Assembly: GCA_050950025.1 (NCBI GenBank)
Contig: JBMNGW010000003.1
Coordinates: 1-64,000, forward strand
Direction of reading: 5' to 3'
Origin: JBMNGW01 sp050950025
Lineage (GTDB): Bacteria; Spirochaetota; Spirochaetia; Sphaerochaetales; Sphaerochaetaceae
Length of the DNA stretch: 64,000 bases
This document shows, piece after piece, positions 43,470-51,233 of the stretch. The notes below the pieces were generated by a model. The model ran no database searches and was not told the origin of the DNA. It was given only the letters and a program-made list of their open reading frames with translations. How positions within the stretch are numbered: the stretch's first letter is position 1; each line of letters begins with the position of its first letter. The translations under genes and the position numbers were made by a program.

Positions 43470-44305
43470 AGCCCTTGCTTAAGCGCATCATTCTTTTTTG
43501 CATCGCACTGCCGGCCCTATTTGGCATCATCTTCTTTCTTCCTTGGTACCACCACCTCGCTTTTGCCCTATTGGCTGTAGCTACGGTGTTACTAGGGAGC
43601 TTGGAAATGAAAAATATGCTCTTTGGCCCTTTTGAAAAACCGTTGGTACCGTTTTGGGGCTCAAGTCTTCTGGTAATAGGGCAATACGTACAAGGTGCTT
43701 TTTGTCCCTCTTTTCCGTTGGTTCTTTTTATCGCATCGCTACTGATTTTATGGTTATTCAGCATCGAGATTTTTACCGGCGGGAAAGATGAATTTGCTCA
43801 AGCAAACCAGCGGATTGGCAAAAGCTTATTGCTGGTAGTTTATCCCGGACTTTTTTCGCTCTTTTTTATCCTTATTGCCATGCTTGAACAGGGGACTTTT
43901 GCCCTCTTAACGCTTTTTTTATTGGTATTTGCCAACGACACATTTGCCTATGTTTTTGGCATGTGGTTGGGACGATCCAACTCTAACATCCTGGCAGCTA
44001 GCCCCAACAAAAGTCTTGCCGGCTTTGTGGGGGGATTTGTATCTACATGCGTTATCAGCGTAGTATGGGTGGTGGTGGTTCCTGAAGCTGCCCTCCTATT
44101 TACCTGGTGGCAAGCCTTGATTCTGGGAGCCGTGTTGGCTGCTGTGAGCAATCTTGGCGATTTAATTGAATCTGTGTTCAAACGGGGAGCCAAAGTCAAA
44201 GACTCAGGGACCCTTATGCTTGGACGCGGAGGCATTCTGGATTCGATTGATTCTCTTTTAGCTTCGGCACCGTTGTTTTATCTTCTGGCCTATCTTTTTG
44301 CATAA
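43466..44305 (+). CDS. cdsA: Phosphatidate cytidylyltransferase
   Basis: CdsA makes CDP-diacylglycerol from phosphatidate and CTP in the inner membrane. The 279-residue protein has about eight hydrophobic segments, and the C-terminal signature is recognisable in SNLGDLIESVFKRGAKVKDSGTLMLGRGGILDSIDS. The start is most likely a TTG preceded by GGAGGG that overlaps the TGA of uppS (TTGA); the longer frame upstream lies within uppS. The last codons overlap the region before dxr. Confidence 0.93.
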   Translation: MKPLLKRIILFCIALPALFGIIFFLPWYHHLAFALLAVATVLLGSLEMKNMLFGPFEKPLVPFWGSSLLVIGQYVQGAFCPSFPLVLFIASLLILWLFSIEIFTGGKDEFAQANQRIGKSLLLVVYPGLFSLFFILIAMLEQGTFALLTLFLLVFANDTFAYVFGMWLGRSNSNILAASPNKSLAGFVGGFVSTCVISVVWVVVVPEAALLFTWWQALILGAVLAAVSNLGDLIESVFKRGAKVKDSGTLMLGRGGILDSIDSLLASAPLFYLLAYLFA

Positions 44306-44318
44306 TGTGGAGTATCTG

Positions 44319-45488
44319 ATGGAAGGGCGTTCTAAACGATCCATAATCATTTTAGGGTGTACTGGCAGCGTCGGAACGACGGCTTTGCAGGCTTTGGAGC
44401 ACTATGCTCATGAATTCGAAATAGTCGGCCTTAGTGCTCATAGCAATGTGCGCCAGTTAGCCGACATCGCCACCCGCTATAACTGTAAACATGTGGCCAT
44501 AACCGGCACATTCGACGCTCCGAATCTGACCAACCTCTTTGCCCCTGATGTAGCGCTTCATTTTGGCAAATCAGGGTTGTTGGAAATGATTCAAAATGTT
44601 GATGCCTATATGGTACTTAATGCCATTAGCGGAGCCGATGGGCTTGAACCCACTTTTGCTGCCATCAGTAGCCACAAACACTTGGCCCTCTCAAATAAAG
44701 AGAGTGTTGTGATGGCGGGAGATTTATTGTTTGAACATGCCCGAAAGCACAACACAAAAATTATTCCTGTCGATAGTGAACATAGCGCTTTATATGCTCT
44801 GGTTAATACATTTGGCAAAGAGGAAGTTGAGCATTTGGTTATTACTGCCAGCGGCGGACCATTTCGCCTCACTCCCCTTGATCAAATGAAAGATATTACT
44901 GTTGATATGGCTTTAGCCCACCCAACGTGGAAAATGGGACCTAAAATTTCTGTCGATTCGGCAACAATGGCCAACAAAGGGCTGGAAATTATGGAAGCCT
45001 CATTTTTGTTTGGTTTTGAGGCCTCCTCGATAGAGGTTGTCATTCATCCCCAAAGTATCGTCCATTCGCTTATCCGATTGCACAGTGGTGCTCTTTATGC
45101 TCAGTTATCTCCTCCCGATATTGCCTTGCCTGTTATGGCGGCTTTAAGCGAAGATTTTCTGGCATTGCGCAATGCGGTACGCCCACTCGATTTTACCGAT
45201 TTGCAGCTTAATTTCAGCGCTCCCGATTTCACCCGGTTTCCGTTGATTCAACATGCCTATACCTGTACTCAAACTCGCTATGCCTACCCTATTGCCTATA
45301 ACGCTTCGAATGAAATTGCAGTGCAAGCCTTTTTTGAAGGACAAATTCCTTTTACCAAAATAGCCGATATTGTCGCCCAAACCCTTGAGTTTGATTGGAT
45401 GCAAAGCGTTGATTCGTTGGCAAAAATACAGAGCATTGACAAGGAGGTCAGGCGAAAAGCTGCTGTGTTGGTCAAAAGGAGCCGCTGA
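44319..45488 (+). CDS. dxr: 1-deoxy-D-xylulose 5-phosphate reductoisomerase
   Basis: Dxr carries out the second step of the MEP isoprenoid pathway, using NADPH. The 389 residues begin with ILGCTGSVGTTALQALEHY (NADPH loop), then ALSNKESVVMAG, PVDSEHSAL (metal-binding Asp and Glu), ITASGGPFR, HPTWKMGPKISVDSATMANKGLEIMEA and HPQSIVHSL. The start ATG follows GGAG with a 7-base spacing; an in-frame TTG seven codons upstream overlaps cdsA. It supplies precursors for the uppS product in the same operon. Confidence 0.97.
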   Translation: MEGRSKRSIIILGCTGSVGTTALQALEHYAHEFEIVGLSAHSNVRQLADIATRYNCKHVAITGTFDAPNLTNLFAPDVALHFGKSGLLEMIQNVDAYMVLNAISGADGLEPTFAAISSHKHLALSNKESVVMAGDLLFEHARKHNTKIIPVDSEHSALYALVNTFGKEEVEHLVITASGGPFRLTPLDQMKDITVDMALAHPTWKMGPKISVDSATMANKGLEIMEASFLFGFEASSIEVVIHPQSIVHSLIRLHSGALYAQLSPPDIALPVMAALSEDFLALRNAVRPLDFTDLQLNFSAPDFTRFPLIQHAYTCTQTRYAYPIAYNASNEIAVQAFFEGQIPFTKIADIVAQTLEFDWMQSVDSLAKIQSIDKEVRRKAAVLVKRSR

Positions 45489-46843
45489 TGAGTTCTCTTT
45501 TTTCTATTGTCATAGGCATTATGAGTATTGCAATAATGGTGGGAATTCATGAAACTGGGCATTTTGTATTTGCCCGGCTGATGGGGATTGAAGTGCATAC
45601 CTTTGCCATCGGCTTTGGCAAAGCAATTAAGAAATGGCAAAAAGGGAAAACGGTGTACCGTCTGAACATCTTCCCCTTAGGTGGCTATTGTCAGCTTAAA
45701 GGGGCCGATGAACTGCAAAAACGATTAGATGGGAAAATAGATGAACATGCTCCAAGCGAAAAGGGATCGCTGTTTTCTGTTTCTCCTTGGCGCCGAATTG
45801 GTGTTTATGGTGCCGGATCTCTATTCAATTTCCTTTTTGCCTTACTGATTCTGATTGTTTTCTATCTTTTGCCGTATGAGGCTGTCAGTTATCCTAATAA
45901 AATTGTTTTAAGCAGCGACTATCCCTCTTTATTTGGCGTAGAGGAAGGAGATTACCATCTTGCCCGCGATGGAGGATTACTTAGCGGCGATGTTGTTATT
46001 GCCATCGGCGAGCACCATGTAACCACTTTTTCTGATATCCAAGAGGCCTTAAGCCATTATAAGGGGGGCCAAACAATTGACTTTACGGTTTTGCGCAACA
46101 ACAAACAGCACATCTACACTCTATCTACACCTAAGGATAAGCCACTGCATCTTGGGCTTAGTTACTATATGGCTCCTATTATCGGCTTTGTGGCTCCCCT
46201 TTCAGCAGAGCAACGAGCTTTGCTACTGCCTAATGACCGTATAATTGCCCTTTTTGGCCAAGAGGTGAATAACACTTTTGATGTTTTGCAATTACTTAGC
46301 GACAATCCTCAGGTGATTGAACTGACTATTCTCAGAGGCCAACAAGAACTTGCTATTACGTATGTTCCTGATCGCCTAGATTCTGGTGAGCTGGCTATCG
46401 GTTTCTCATTTTTACACCAAAGCGAACAGAAAAAAGGGCTTGGTTTAACTGCTGTTCCTTCTGCCTTAAAAGAAGCTGTCTCCACCTTCGGATCAACATT
46501 TGCCCTCATTCCCCGTCTTTTTTCGGGCTCAATCCCCTTTAAAGATGCCGTAGCCGGCCCGATTCGCATCTCGTATGTTATTGGGCAGATGCGCAACGCC
46601 TCAGTGCGGGCAGCTCTTCATCTTTTGGCCCTGGTAAGCCTTTCGTTGGCTGCGGCAAACCTGCTACCAATTCCGGGTCTCGACGGGGGTTCAATACTAC
46701 TGAGCCTCCTTGAATTGATACGTGGAAAAAATGTTTCGCCCCGCTTCTTTGTCCGCTTTCAATCTGTTGGACTGGCATTTTTAGCTGTATTGATGCTCTT
46801 GGTGCTGGCTCAGGATATCGGGTTTCTATTTTCAGGGTTCTGA
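45488..46843 (+). CDS. rseP: Site-2 membrane metalloprotease RseP
   Basis: An M50-family intramembrane zinc protease of 451 residues. The catalytic HETGH lies near residue 18 in the first membrane segment, and the third ligand is in the C-terminal LLPIPGLDGGSIL segment. Two PDZ-like regions lie between, around GLLSGDVVIAIGEHHVTTF and LLLPNDRIIALFGQEV. It probably cleaves anti-sigma factors or leftover signal peptides. The ATG overlaps the dxr TGA. The gene ends the rpsB operon and overlaps dnaB tail to tail by 12 bases. Confidence 0.94.
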   Translation: MSSLFSIVIGIMSIAIMVGIHETGHFVFARLMGIEVHTFAIGFGKAIKKWQKGKTVYRLNIFPLGGYCQLKGADELQKRLDGKIDEHAPSEKGSLFSVSPWRRIGVYGAGSLFNFLFALLILIVFYLLPYEAVSYPNKIVLSSDYPSLFGVEEGDYHLARDGGLLSGDVVIAIGEHHVTTFSDIQEALSHYKGGQTIDFTVLRNNKQHIYTLSTPKDKPLHLGLSYYMAPIIGFVAPLSAEQRALLLPNDRIIALFGQEVNNTFDVLQLLSDNPQVIELTILRGQQELAITYVPDRLDSGELAIGFSFLHQSEQKKGLGLTAVPSALKEAVSTFGSTFALIPRLFSGSIPFKDAVAGPIRISYVIGQMRNASVRAALHLLALVSLSLAAANLLPIPGLDGGSILLSLLELIRGKNVSPRFFVRFQSVGLAFLAVLMLLVLAQDIGFLFSGF

Positions 46844-48220
46844 AAAACGTTCCACTTCAACAAACCGGACAAGCTGGTTCTGAAAGCCCATGGTGATGAT
46901 ACCTGTTTCACCGTTACGCTGTTTGGCCAAAATGACTTTTGTTGGCTGAACGGGAAAGCCTTGGAAACTTTCCATAGATGCAGAGGCATCACTGCCCTCT
47001 TTGTTTAAATCGGCAAGACGATCGCGATGCAAAAGAATAACAACATCAGCATCCTGTTCCACCGATCCCGAATCGCGCAAGTTGGCTAAGTTAGGTTCTT
47101 TCCCTTCAGCATCTCGGGAAACTTGGGAAAGGGCAACGATTGGAATTTGCAGCTCACGCGAAAGAGCTTTTAGAGAACGGGAGATTTCGGCTACTTGTTC
47201 ATGGCGGGGAACATTTGGCAAGGCCTCGGGATTAATCAAACCGATATAGTCGATAAAAAGAATCTTAATATCTTTTTCCCGCTTCATTCTGCGAGCCTGA
47301 CTGCGTAAATCAAGCAATTTGATATTAGGAGTATCCTGAATATAGAGTTTGCTTTCATAAATGCGGCTGGCTGCATCGACAATATTTCCCATATCTTGGT
47401 TACGTAGGACCGCAGAGCGAATCCGTTTGGAATCAACGCGGGCTTCGGCGGCCAATATACGCTCCATAATTGCCATACTGGTCATTTCAGCCGAGAAAAA
47501 ACCGGTAGGGATTTTACGGTGAATGGCAATATCAATGGCCATGGAAATAGCAAAAGCTGTTTTACCCACCGAAGGACGGGCTCCAATAACAATGAATTCT
47601 GATGGCTGAAAACCACCGGTCATCTCATCAAGCTGGGCAAAGCCCGATTTTATCCCATCTTTGTTCCCATGTTTGGCCCGCTCCATAAGACGGTCGACTG
47701 TTTTATTAACTAAGACAGAACTCTCTTGGTAGCGTTCCGAAAAAGGGGCACTCGAAAACTGCAACTCGCTCATTTTTCGCTCGTTTTCATCAAGGAGCAC
47801 AGCAATATCGAGTGATTGGTCAAACACATCAGCTTGCATTCTGCCACTAAGTTCCAACAGGCGCCGGCGCAGTGAGAGAGCTTGGACTATGGTGGCATAA
47901 TAATGGGCATTGGCTGTAGTGGGTACATCGCTGGTTAACGAAGCGATATAGGCCATCCCACCGCAGAGTTCCAATGCTTTTTTTGATTTTAAATAATCGG
48001 TGATTGTAATAAAATCAATGGTCTGGGCGGGATGTTCATGACTGAAATTGAGGATGGCATCGAATAGCATTTGATGACCGCTGTTGTAAAAATCTTCTTT
48101 TTTAAGAATCTCTGCAACTTCACTAAAGGCGGCACTGCTAAGCATAACTGCTCCAAGTACCGCTCGTTCGGCTTCATCATTGTGGGGAGGGACTCTACCC
48201 GGCGCATAATCCGATGCCAT
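46832..48220 (-). CDS. dnaB: Replicative DNA helicase DnaB
   Basis: The hexameric replicative helicase, 462 residues. The N-terminal domain contains PPHNDEAERAVLGAVMLS; the RecA-like domain has Walker A GARPSVGKTAFAISMA near 211, FSAEMTS, the LFIDYIGLI Walker B, IVALSQVSRD (sensor) and the C-terminal DSGSVEQDADVVILLHRD and AKQRNGETG loop. It is the last gene of the run rpsF-ssb-rpsR-DUF2232-rplI-dnaB, 5 bases after rplI. Confidence 0.98.
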   Translation of the reverse strand: MASDYAPGRVPPHNDEAERAVLGAVMLSSAAFSEVAEILKKEDFYNSGHQMLFDAILNFSHEHPAQTIDFITITDYLKSKKALELCGGMAYIASLTSDVPTTANAHYYATIVQALSLRRRLLELSGRMQADVFDQSLDIAVLLDENERKMSELQFSSAPFSERYQESSVLVNKTVDRLMERAKHGNKDGIKSGFAQLDEMTGGFQPSEFIVIGARPSVGKTAFAISMAIDIAIHRKIPTGFFSAEMTSMAIMERILAAEARVDSKRIRSAVLRNQDMGNIVDAASRIYESKLYIQDTPNIKLLDLRSQARRMKREKDIKILFIDYIGLINPEALPNVPRHEQVAEISRSLKALSRELQIPIVALSQVSRDAEGKEPNLANLRDSGSVEQDADVVILLHRDRLADLNKEGSDASASMESFQGFPVQPTKVILAKQRNGETGIITMGFQNQLVRFVEVERFSEP

Positions 48221-48225
48221 ATGTT

Positions 48226-48858
48226 CTACTGCTCCTCTTGTTCAGTCTCTGATAGAGGTTCTTCTTCCTCTTCCTCTTCCTCTTCTTCATCCTCTAAGCC
48301 TTCAGCTCCGTACTCGGGCTCAGCTTCAACTTCAACTTCAGCTTGAGGCTTTGCTTTAGCAGCAGCTGCTTTTTCTGCCAGCTCTTGCTCTTTTTGAGCT
48401 TTTTTCACTTCGGCTTCGCTGACGACTTCAATAGTAACTGTGGCAGTTTCCCCCTCATAGAGGCGAACATTCACATGGTAGGTACCCACCATCTTAATGT
48501 CATGGCTGGCAACTTCAATACGCTTTCGTTCCACTTCAATGCTTTCTTTAGCCAATGCCTCTTGCACCATCGAGTTCGTAACAGAGCCAAACAGTCGTCC
48601 CGACTCTCCGGCACTGACAACAAGGGTCAACGTCATTTCATCAAGACGCTCTTTTAAAGAGGAGGCAGCTTTGCGCTTCTCTTCTTTGCGCCTTTCTATA
48701 GCATCAGCTTTAGCGGCAAAGATAGCCTGATTCGATTTATTAAAAAGGACGGCGTACCCTTTTGGAAGGAGGTAGTTGCGGGCATAACCGCGTTTGACGA
48801 CAACGACGTCCCCCTCCTCTCCCACGTTCTGGACATCTTGGTTCAATATAACTTTCAT
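48226..48858 (-). CDS. rplI: 50S ribosomal protein L9 with acidic C-terminal extension
   Basis: Ribosomal protein bL9 of 210 residues, about 60 longer than usual. The family core is MKVILNQDVQNVGEEGDVVVVKRGYARNYLLP-like at the start, followed by the long connecting helix and the C-terminal domain ending near VTIEVVSEAE. Beyond about residue 150 the tail is Ala/Lys/Glu-rich and ends in a run of ten Glu encoded by a GAA/GAG tract (plus-strand TTC/CTC repeats at about 48261-48294). This tract could vary in length by slippage. A DUF2232 gene lies upstream on the same strand. Confidence 0.96.
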   Translation of the reverse strand: MKVILNQDVQNVGEEGDVVVVKRGYARNYLLPKGYAVLFNKSNQAIFAAKADAIERRKEEKRKAASSLKERLDEMTLTLVVSAGESGRLFGSVTNSMVQEALAKESIEVERKRIEVASHDIKMVGTYHVNVRLYEGETATVTIEVVSEAEVKKAQKEQELAEKAAAAKAKPQAEVEVEAEPEYGAEGLEDEEEEEEEEEEPLSETEQEEQ

Positions 48859-48873
48859 GAAAACAATCTCCTA

Positions 48874-49809
48874 TCATTTCCTATACTTGATCCATGTCTC
48901 CGACACTCCGGCCAAAGGAAGTGCCAAAAGCGGAATCAGATTCACCCCGGGAATCAGCAGCAACAATATGGCAAGAACAAAAACCCGTGAGGCGGATGCC
49001 TGCGGATTTCGTTTTTGCATTACAGAAGCCACTAACGATATCCCCTGTAGGGCATACAGCATGGTAATGGCCAAGGCAATGTTCCAAGCAAGGCTTTGCA
49101 ACAAAGTGACTTGCAAAAACATTGTTGCCAGTACAACACTCCAGCTACCTAAAAAAAACCACACAAAAAACTCAGGTAGAGCCCATCGACAGAGCCTCTT
49201 TTGAAAAGAGTGCTCGGTGCGATGAATCAACAGTTCGCTTATCAAAAGCGATAAACCGAACTGTCCCAAAAACAACGGCAAAAAGCCCAACATAAGAGTC
49301 TGCACCACCGCCTCAAAGAGCCACTGCAACTGCACAACCTGATTAGGGACTAAGCTAGGAGCAATGGCATCAAACACTGCGCGGTAGATTTGTTCTACTG
49401 CCACAACGCTTGTTGAGCCGCTGGAAAACCAAAGAACTAAAGCCAACCCCCACACAAGGGCCGCTGCACCGCTTATTAGAAGGCGCCTGAGGCTACTGTG
49501 TTTGGCTAACCCTATCCAAATAGCGGCTCCTATTAATAATGTCAAAGGCAAATACAGATTCACAAACAAAAAACCTACAGCCGTTGAAGCTGGCAGCTCT
49601 TTTGACAATCCAGTCAGCTGAGTGCCAATAAGCACAAGTGCCACAAGGCCGATTGGCACTAAATTCAGTCGATTAGACTCAAGTTTTGGAGCAAAAAACA
49701 GTAGCGGAATGATGAATAGGGTCGATGTCACCTGCAGCCGATACATGATAAAGCTCATTCCGGCTGCCAAGGCTATCGAACGAATCGATTCGACACTCCT
49801 TCGCTCCAT
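48874..49809 (-). CDS. DUF2232-type membrane protein
   Basis: A 311-residue integral membrane protein with about eight hydrophobic segments and a final short basic tail. Polytopic DUF2232/YybS proteins commonly sit between rpsR and rplI in several phyla. No catalytic motif is evident; some relatives resemble S components of ECF transporters. Position in the ribosomal S6-S18-L9 cluster is the main support for the family call. The start ATG is 12 bases after the rpsR stop. Confidence 0.7.
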   Translation of the reverse strand: MERRSVESIRSIALAAGMSFIMYRLQVTSTLFIIPLLFFAPKLESNRLNLVPIGLVALVLIGTQLTGLSKELPASTAVGFLFVNLYLPLTLLIGAAIWIGLAKHSSLRRLLISGAAALVWGLALVLWFSSGSTSVVAVEQIYRAVFDAIAPSLVPNQVVQLQWLFEAVVQTLMLGFLPLFLGQFGLSLLISELLIHRTEHSFQKRLCRWALPEFFVWFFLGSWSVVLATMFLQVTLLQSLAWNIALAITMLYALQGISLVASVMQKRNPQASASRVFVLAILLLLIPGVNLIPLLALPLAGVSETWIKYRK

Positions 49810-49821
49810 AGGTGTTCCGTC

Positions 49822-50118
49822 CTACTGCCTATCAAAAGGAAGATATGCCAAAACGCGAGCACGCTTGATTTCTGTGGTCAAAGCTCTTTGGTGCTTGGCG
49901 CAGTTTCCAGTAATTCTGCCGGGAAGAATTTTCCCCCGCTCTGTAATATAGCGGCGCAGTAAATCGGGATTTTTGTAATCGGCGACTAGGTTCTGGGTGC
50001 AGAATTTGCACACTTTTTTCCTAAAAGGGCCTCGTTTGCCGCCAAATCTCCGCTCTCTTCCTCCGCGACCATCAAAATCGTCGCCTTTCATACTCATTGC
50101 TTCTTTATCTTCACGCAT
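49822..50118 (-). CDS. rpsR: 30S ribosomal protein S18
   Basis: Ribosomal protein bS18 of 98 residues. The conserved core runs from KVCKFCTQN through YKNPDLLRRYITERGKILPGRITG to NCAKHQRALTTEIKRARVLAYLPF. Two Cys in the CKFC segment and the Cys-x-x-His later form the zinc-binding version of S18. The first 30 residues are an Arg/Gly/Asp-rich extension. It follows ssb in the operon and forms a heterodimer with S6. Confidence 0.97.
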   Translation of the reverse strand: MREDKEAMSMKGDDFDGRGGRERRFGGKRGPFRKKVCKFCTQNLVADYKNPDLLRRYITERGKILPGRITGNCAKHQRALTTEIKRARVLAYLPFDRQ

Positions 50119-50130
50119 CTTCTTTAACTC

Positions 50131-50577
50131 CTAAAATGGAATGTCATCATCAAACTGTTCGGGCCCCGGGAAATTGGAACTGGCAGAGGGAGGACGCGAA
50201 GCTGGTGCTTCTGTTTCACTTCGTCTATAGCCCTGTTCCTGAGAGGTTGGCGAGCCGCCGAGCAGCTGAATAGAATTGGCAACAACCTCAACCCTGCTTC
50301 TGCTTTGCCCCTCTTGTTCCCAGCGATTCTGCCGCAGCTCCCCGCTAAGGGAAACCTGCTTTCCTTTGGTCAAATAGGGTGATAAAGCCTCAGCCTGTTT
50401 GCCCCACACCACGATATCAAAGAAGCTTACTTCTTCCTCGCGCTGATCACCGGACCTCTTTATACGGTTTACAGCCAAAGAAAAGCGACCAACGGCATAA
50501 CCGCTGTTGGTGAACCTCAGTTCGCAATCACGGGTCAGGCGGCCTACGAGCACAACGATATTGGTATCATTAGCCAT
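50131..50577 (-). CDS. ssb: Single-stranded DNA-binding protein
   Basis: SSB of 148 residues. The OB fold covers about 1-110, beginning with NIVVLVGRLTRDCELRFT and including FFDIVVWGKQAEALSPYLTKGKQVSLSGELRQ. A flexible linker rich in Ser, Pro and Gln follows. The conserved acidic tip ends in DDDIPF, which recruits repair and replication proteins. It lies between rpsF and rpsR. Confidence 0.97.
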   Translation of the reverse strand: MANDTNIVVLVGRLTRDCELRFTNSGYAVGRFSLAVNRIKRSGDQREEEVSFFDIVVWGKQAEALSPYLTKGKQVSLSGELRQNRWEQEGQSRSRVEVVANSIQLLGGSPTSQEQGYRRSETEAPASRPPSASSNFPGPEQFDDDIPF

Positions 50578-50594
50578 GGTTAGTTACTCCTGTC

Positions 50595-50882
50595 TTAGTT
50601 ACGGGATTCTTTCACTACGAACAAGAATTTCAATACGGGGATCATCAATTTGAAGGCATTGTTCATCACATTGATTGAGGCAGGATCGACACTCAATTCA
50701 AAGTAGTAGTAGTGTCCCTTGTCCTGTTTTCTGATGAGGTAGGCGAGGTTTTTCACTCCCATATCCTCTTGTTTGGTAATCTCGGCTTGCGCAGAAGAGA
50801 GTTCTGCTTGGACTAGCTCAAGACCTTTTGCCGTCTCCTCTTCGTTAGCATCGAAGATGACGGTCAATTCATACGTTCTCAT
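50595..50882 (-). CDS. rpsF: 30S ribosomal protein S6
   Basis: Ribosomal protein bS6 of 95 residues, with RTYELTVIFDANEEE at the start, the NLAYLIRKQDKGHYYYFEL segment and the final helix-strand LIMNNAFKLMIPVLKFLFV-like region. It is the first gene of the rpsF operon. The ATG follows GGAGGAAC. The leader contains structures described separately that may bind the S6-S18 dimer. Confidence 0.97.
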   Translation of the reverse strand: MRTYELTVIFDANEEETAKGLELVQAELSSAQAEITKQEDMGVKNLAYLIRKQDKGHYYYFELSVDPASINVMNNAFKLMIPVLKFLFVVKESRN

Positions 50883-50930
50883 AGTTCCTCCTTACGGACT
50901 ATATGATCCACTTCCAGTGGATAAAGAGGT
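50881..50930 (-). promoter_or_regulatory. Candidate autoregulatory leader of the rpsF operon
   Basis: In the minus-strand leader, ATCCACT and AGTGGAT (50906-50922) make a 7-bp hairpin with a 3-base loop. Nearer the gene, ATAGT (50898-50902) can pair with ACTAT (50881-50885), enclosing CCG (50895-50897) and the ribosome site GGAGG and reaching into the start codon. Leaders bound by the S6-S18 complex in other bacteria have a conserved CCG element. The match is by eye only. Confidence 0.35.
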
Positions 50931-50972
50931 CATCGAACACTACCACAGGAAAAAGTGGCGTGTCAAGGCGAC

Positions 50973-50999
50973 GAAAGCCACCGACTTGCGGTGGCTTTC
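50973..50999. other. Strong symmetric hairpin in the rpsF-murD gap
   Basis: GAAAGCCACCG (50973-50983), loop ACTTG, CGGTGGCTTTC (50989-50999). The stem is 11 bp without mismatch and has T-rich ends on both strands (CTTTCTCTC forward). It lies upstream of both flanking genes, so it does not terminate either of them. It could terminate an unannotated short transcript or insulate the two promoters. Confidence 0.55.
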
Positions 51000-51143
51000 T
51001 CTCAAAATTGCCTGAATAAAGCACTATTTTTTATTTTTGTGCCGGTTCTTTCTCAGTTTTTTCTTTCGTTTGTGAGTAGCAATTTTATGTCTTTTTCTTT
51101 TTCTTCCACAAGGCACTGTAGGGCTCCTTATTACAAAATCGAA

Positions 51144-51171
51144 TTCACATCTGTAACTGTCGACCTATTAT
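51144..51171 (+). promoter_or_regulatory. Candidate murD promoter
   Basis: TTCACA (51144-51149), a 16-base spacer and TATTAT (51166-51171) form a sigma-70 type promoter with five of six matches in each box. The leader to ATG 51234 would be about 56 bases. Confidence 0.5.
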
Positions 51172-51233
51172 GCGGTTTACATAGAGTAAGGTCAAGAGGC
51201 ATATACAGAAAAAATCTGCGGATTAAGGACAAG

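Larger units (their letters stand above)
50883..51233. other. 351-base intergenic region between rpsF and murD
   Basis: This divergent gap holds the rpsF promoter and leader, a strong hairpin and the murD promoter. The rpsF promoter candidate is TTGACA (minus strand, 50961-50966), an 18-base spacer and TAGTGT preceded by TG (50937-50942). An 11-bp perfect stem GAAAGCCACCG/CGGTGGCTTTC lies at 50973-50999. From 51000 to about 51140 the sequence is T-rich without ORF, repeat or RNA gene that I can support. Confidence 0.6.

Noticed and set aside
30387..46596. Long antisense ORFs opposite rpsB, tsf, dxr, rseP and others
   Set aside because: They mirror codon bias of the sense genes, lack ribosome sites and show no protein family.
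48238..48346. Plus-strand Ser-rich ORF over the rplI tail
   Set aside because: It is the complement of the GAA/GAG repeat that encodes poly-Glu in L9.
50955..51233. N-terminal extension of MurD by 93 residues
   Set aside because: The extra residues read through the hairpin and T-rich leader and precede the normal Rossmann start; the ATG at 51234 has a ribosome site.
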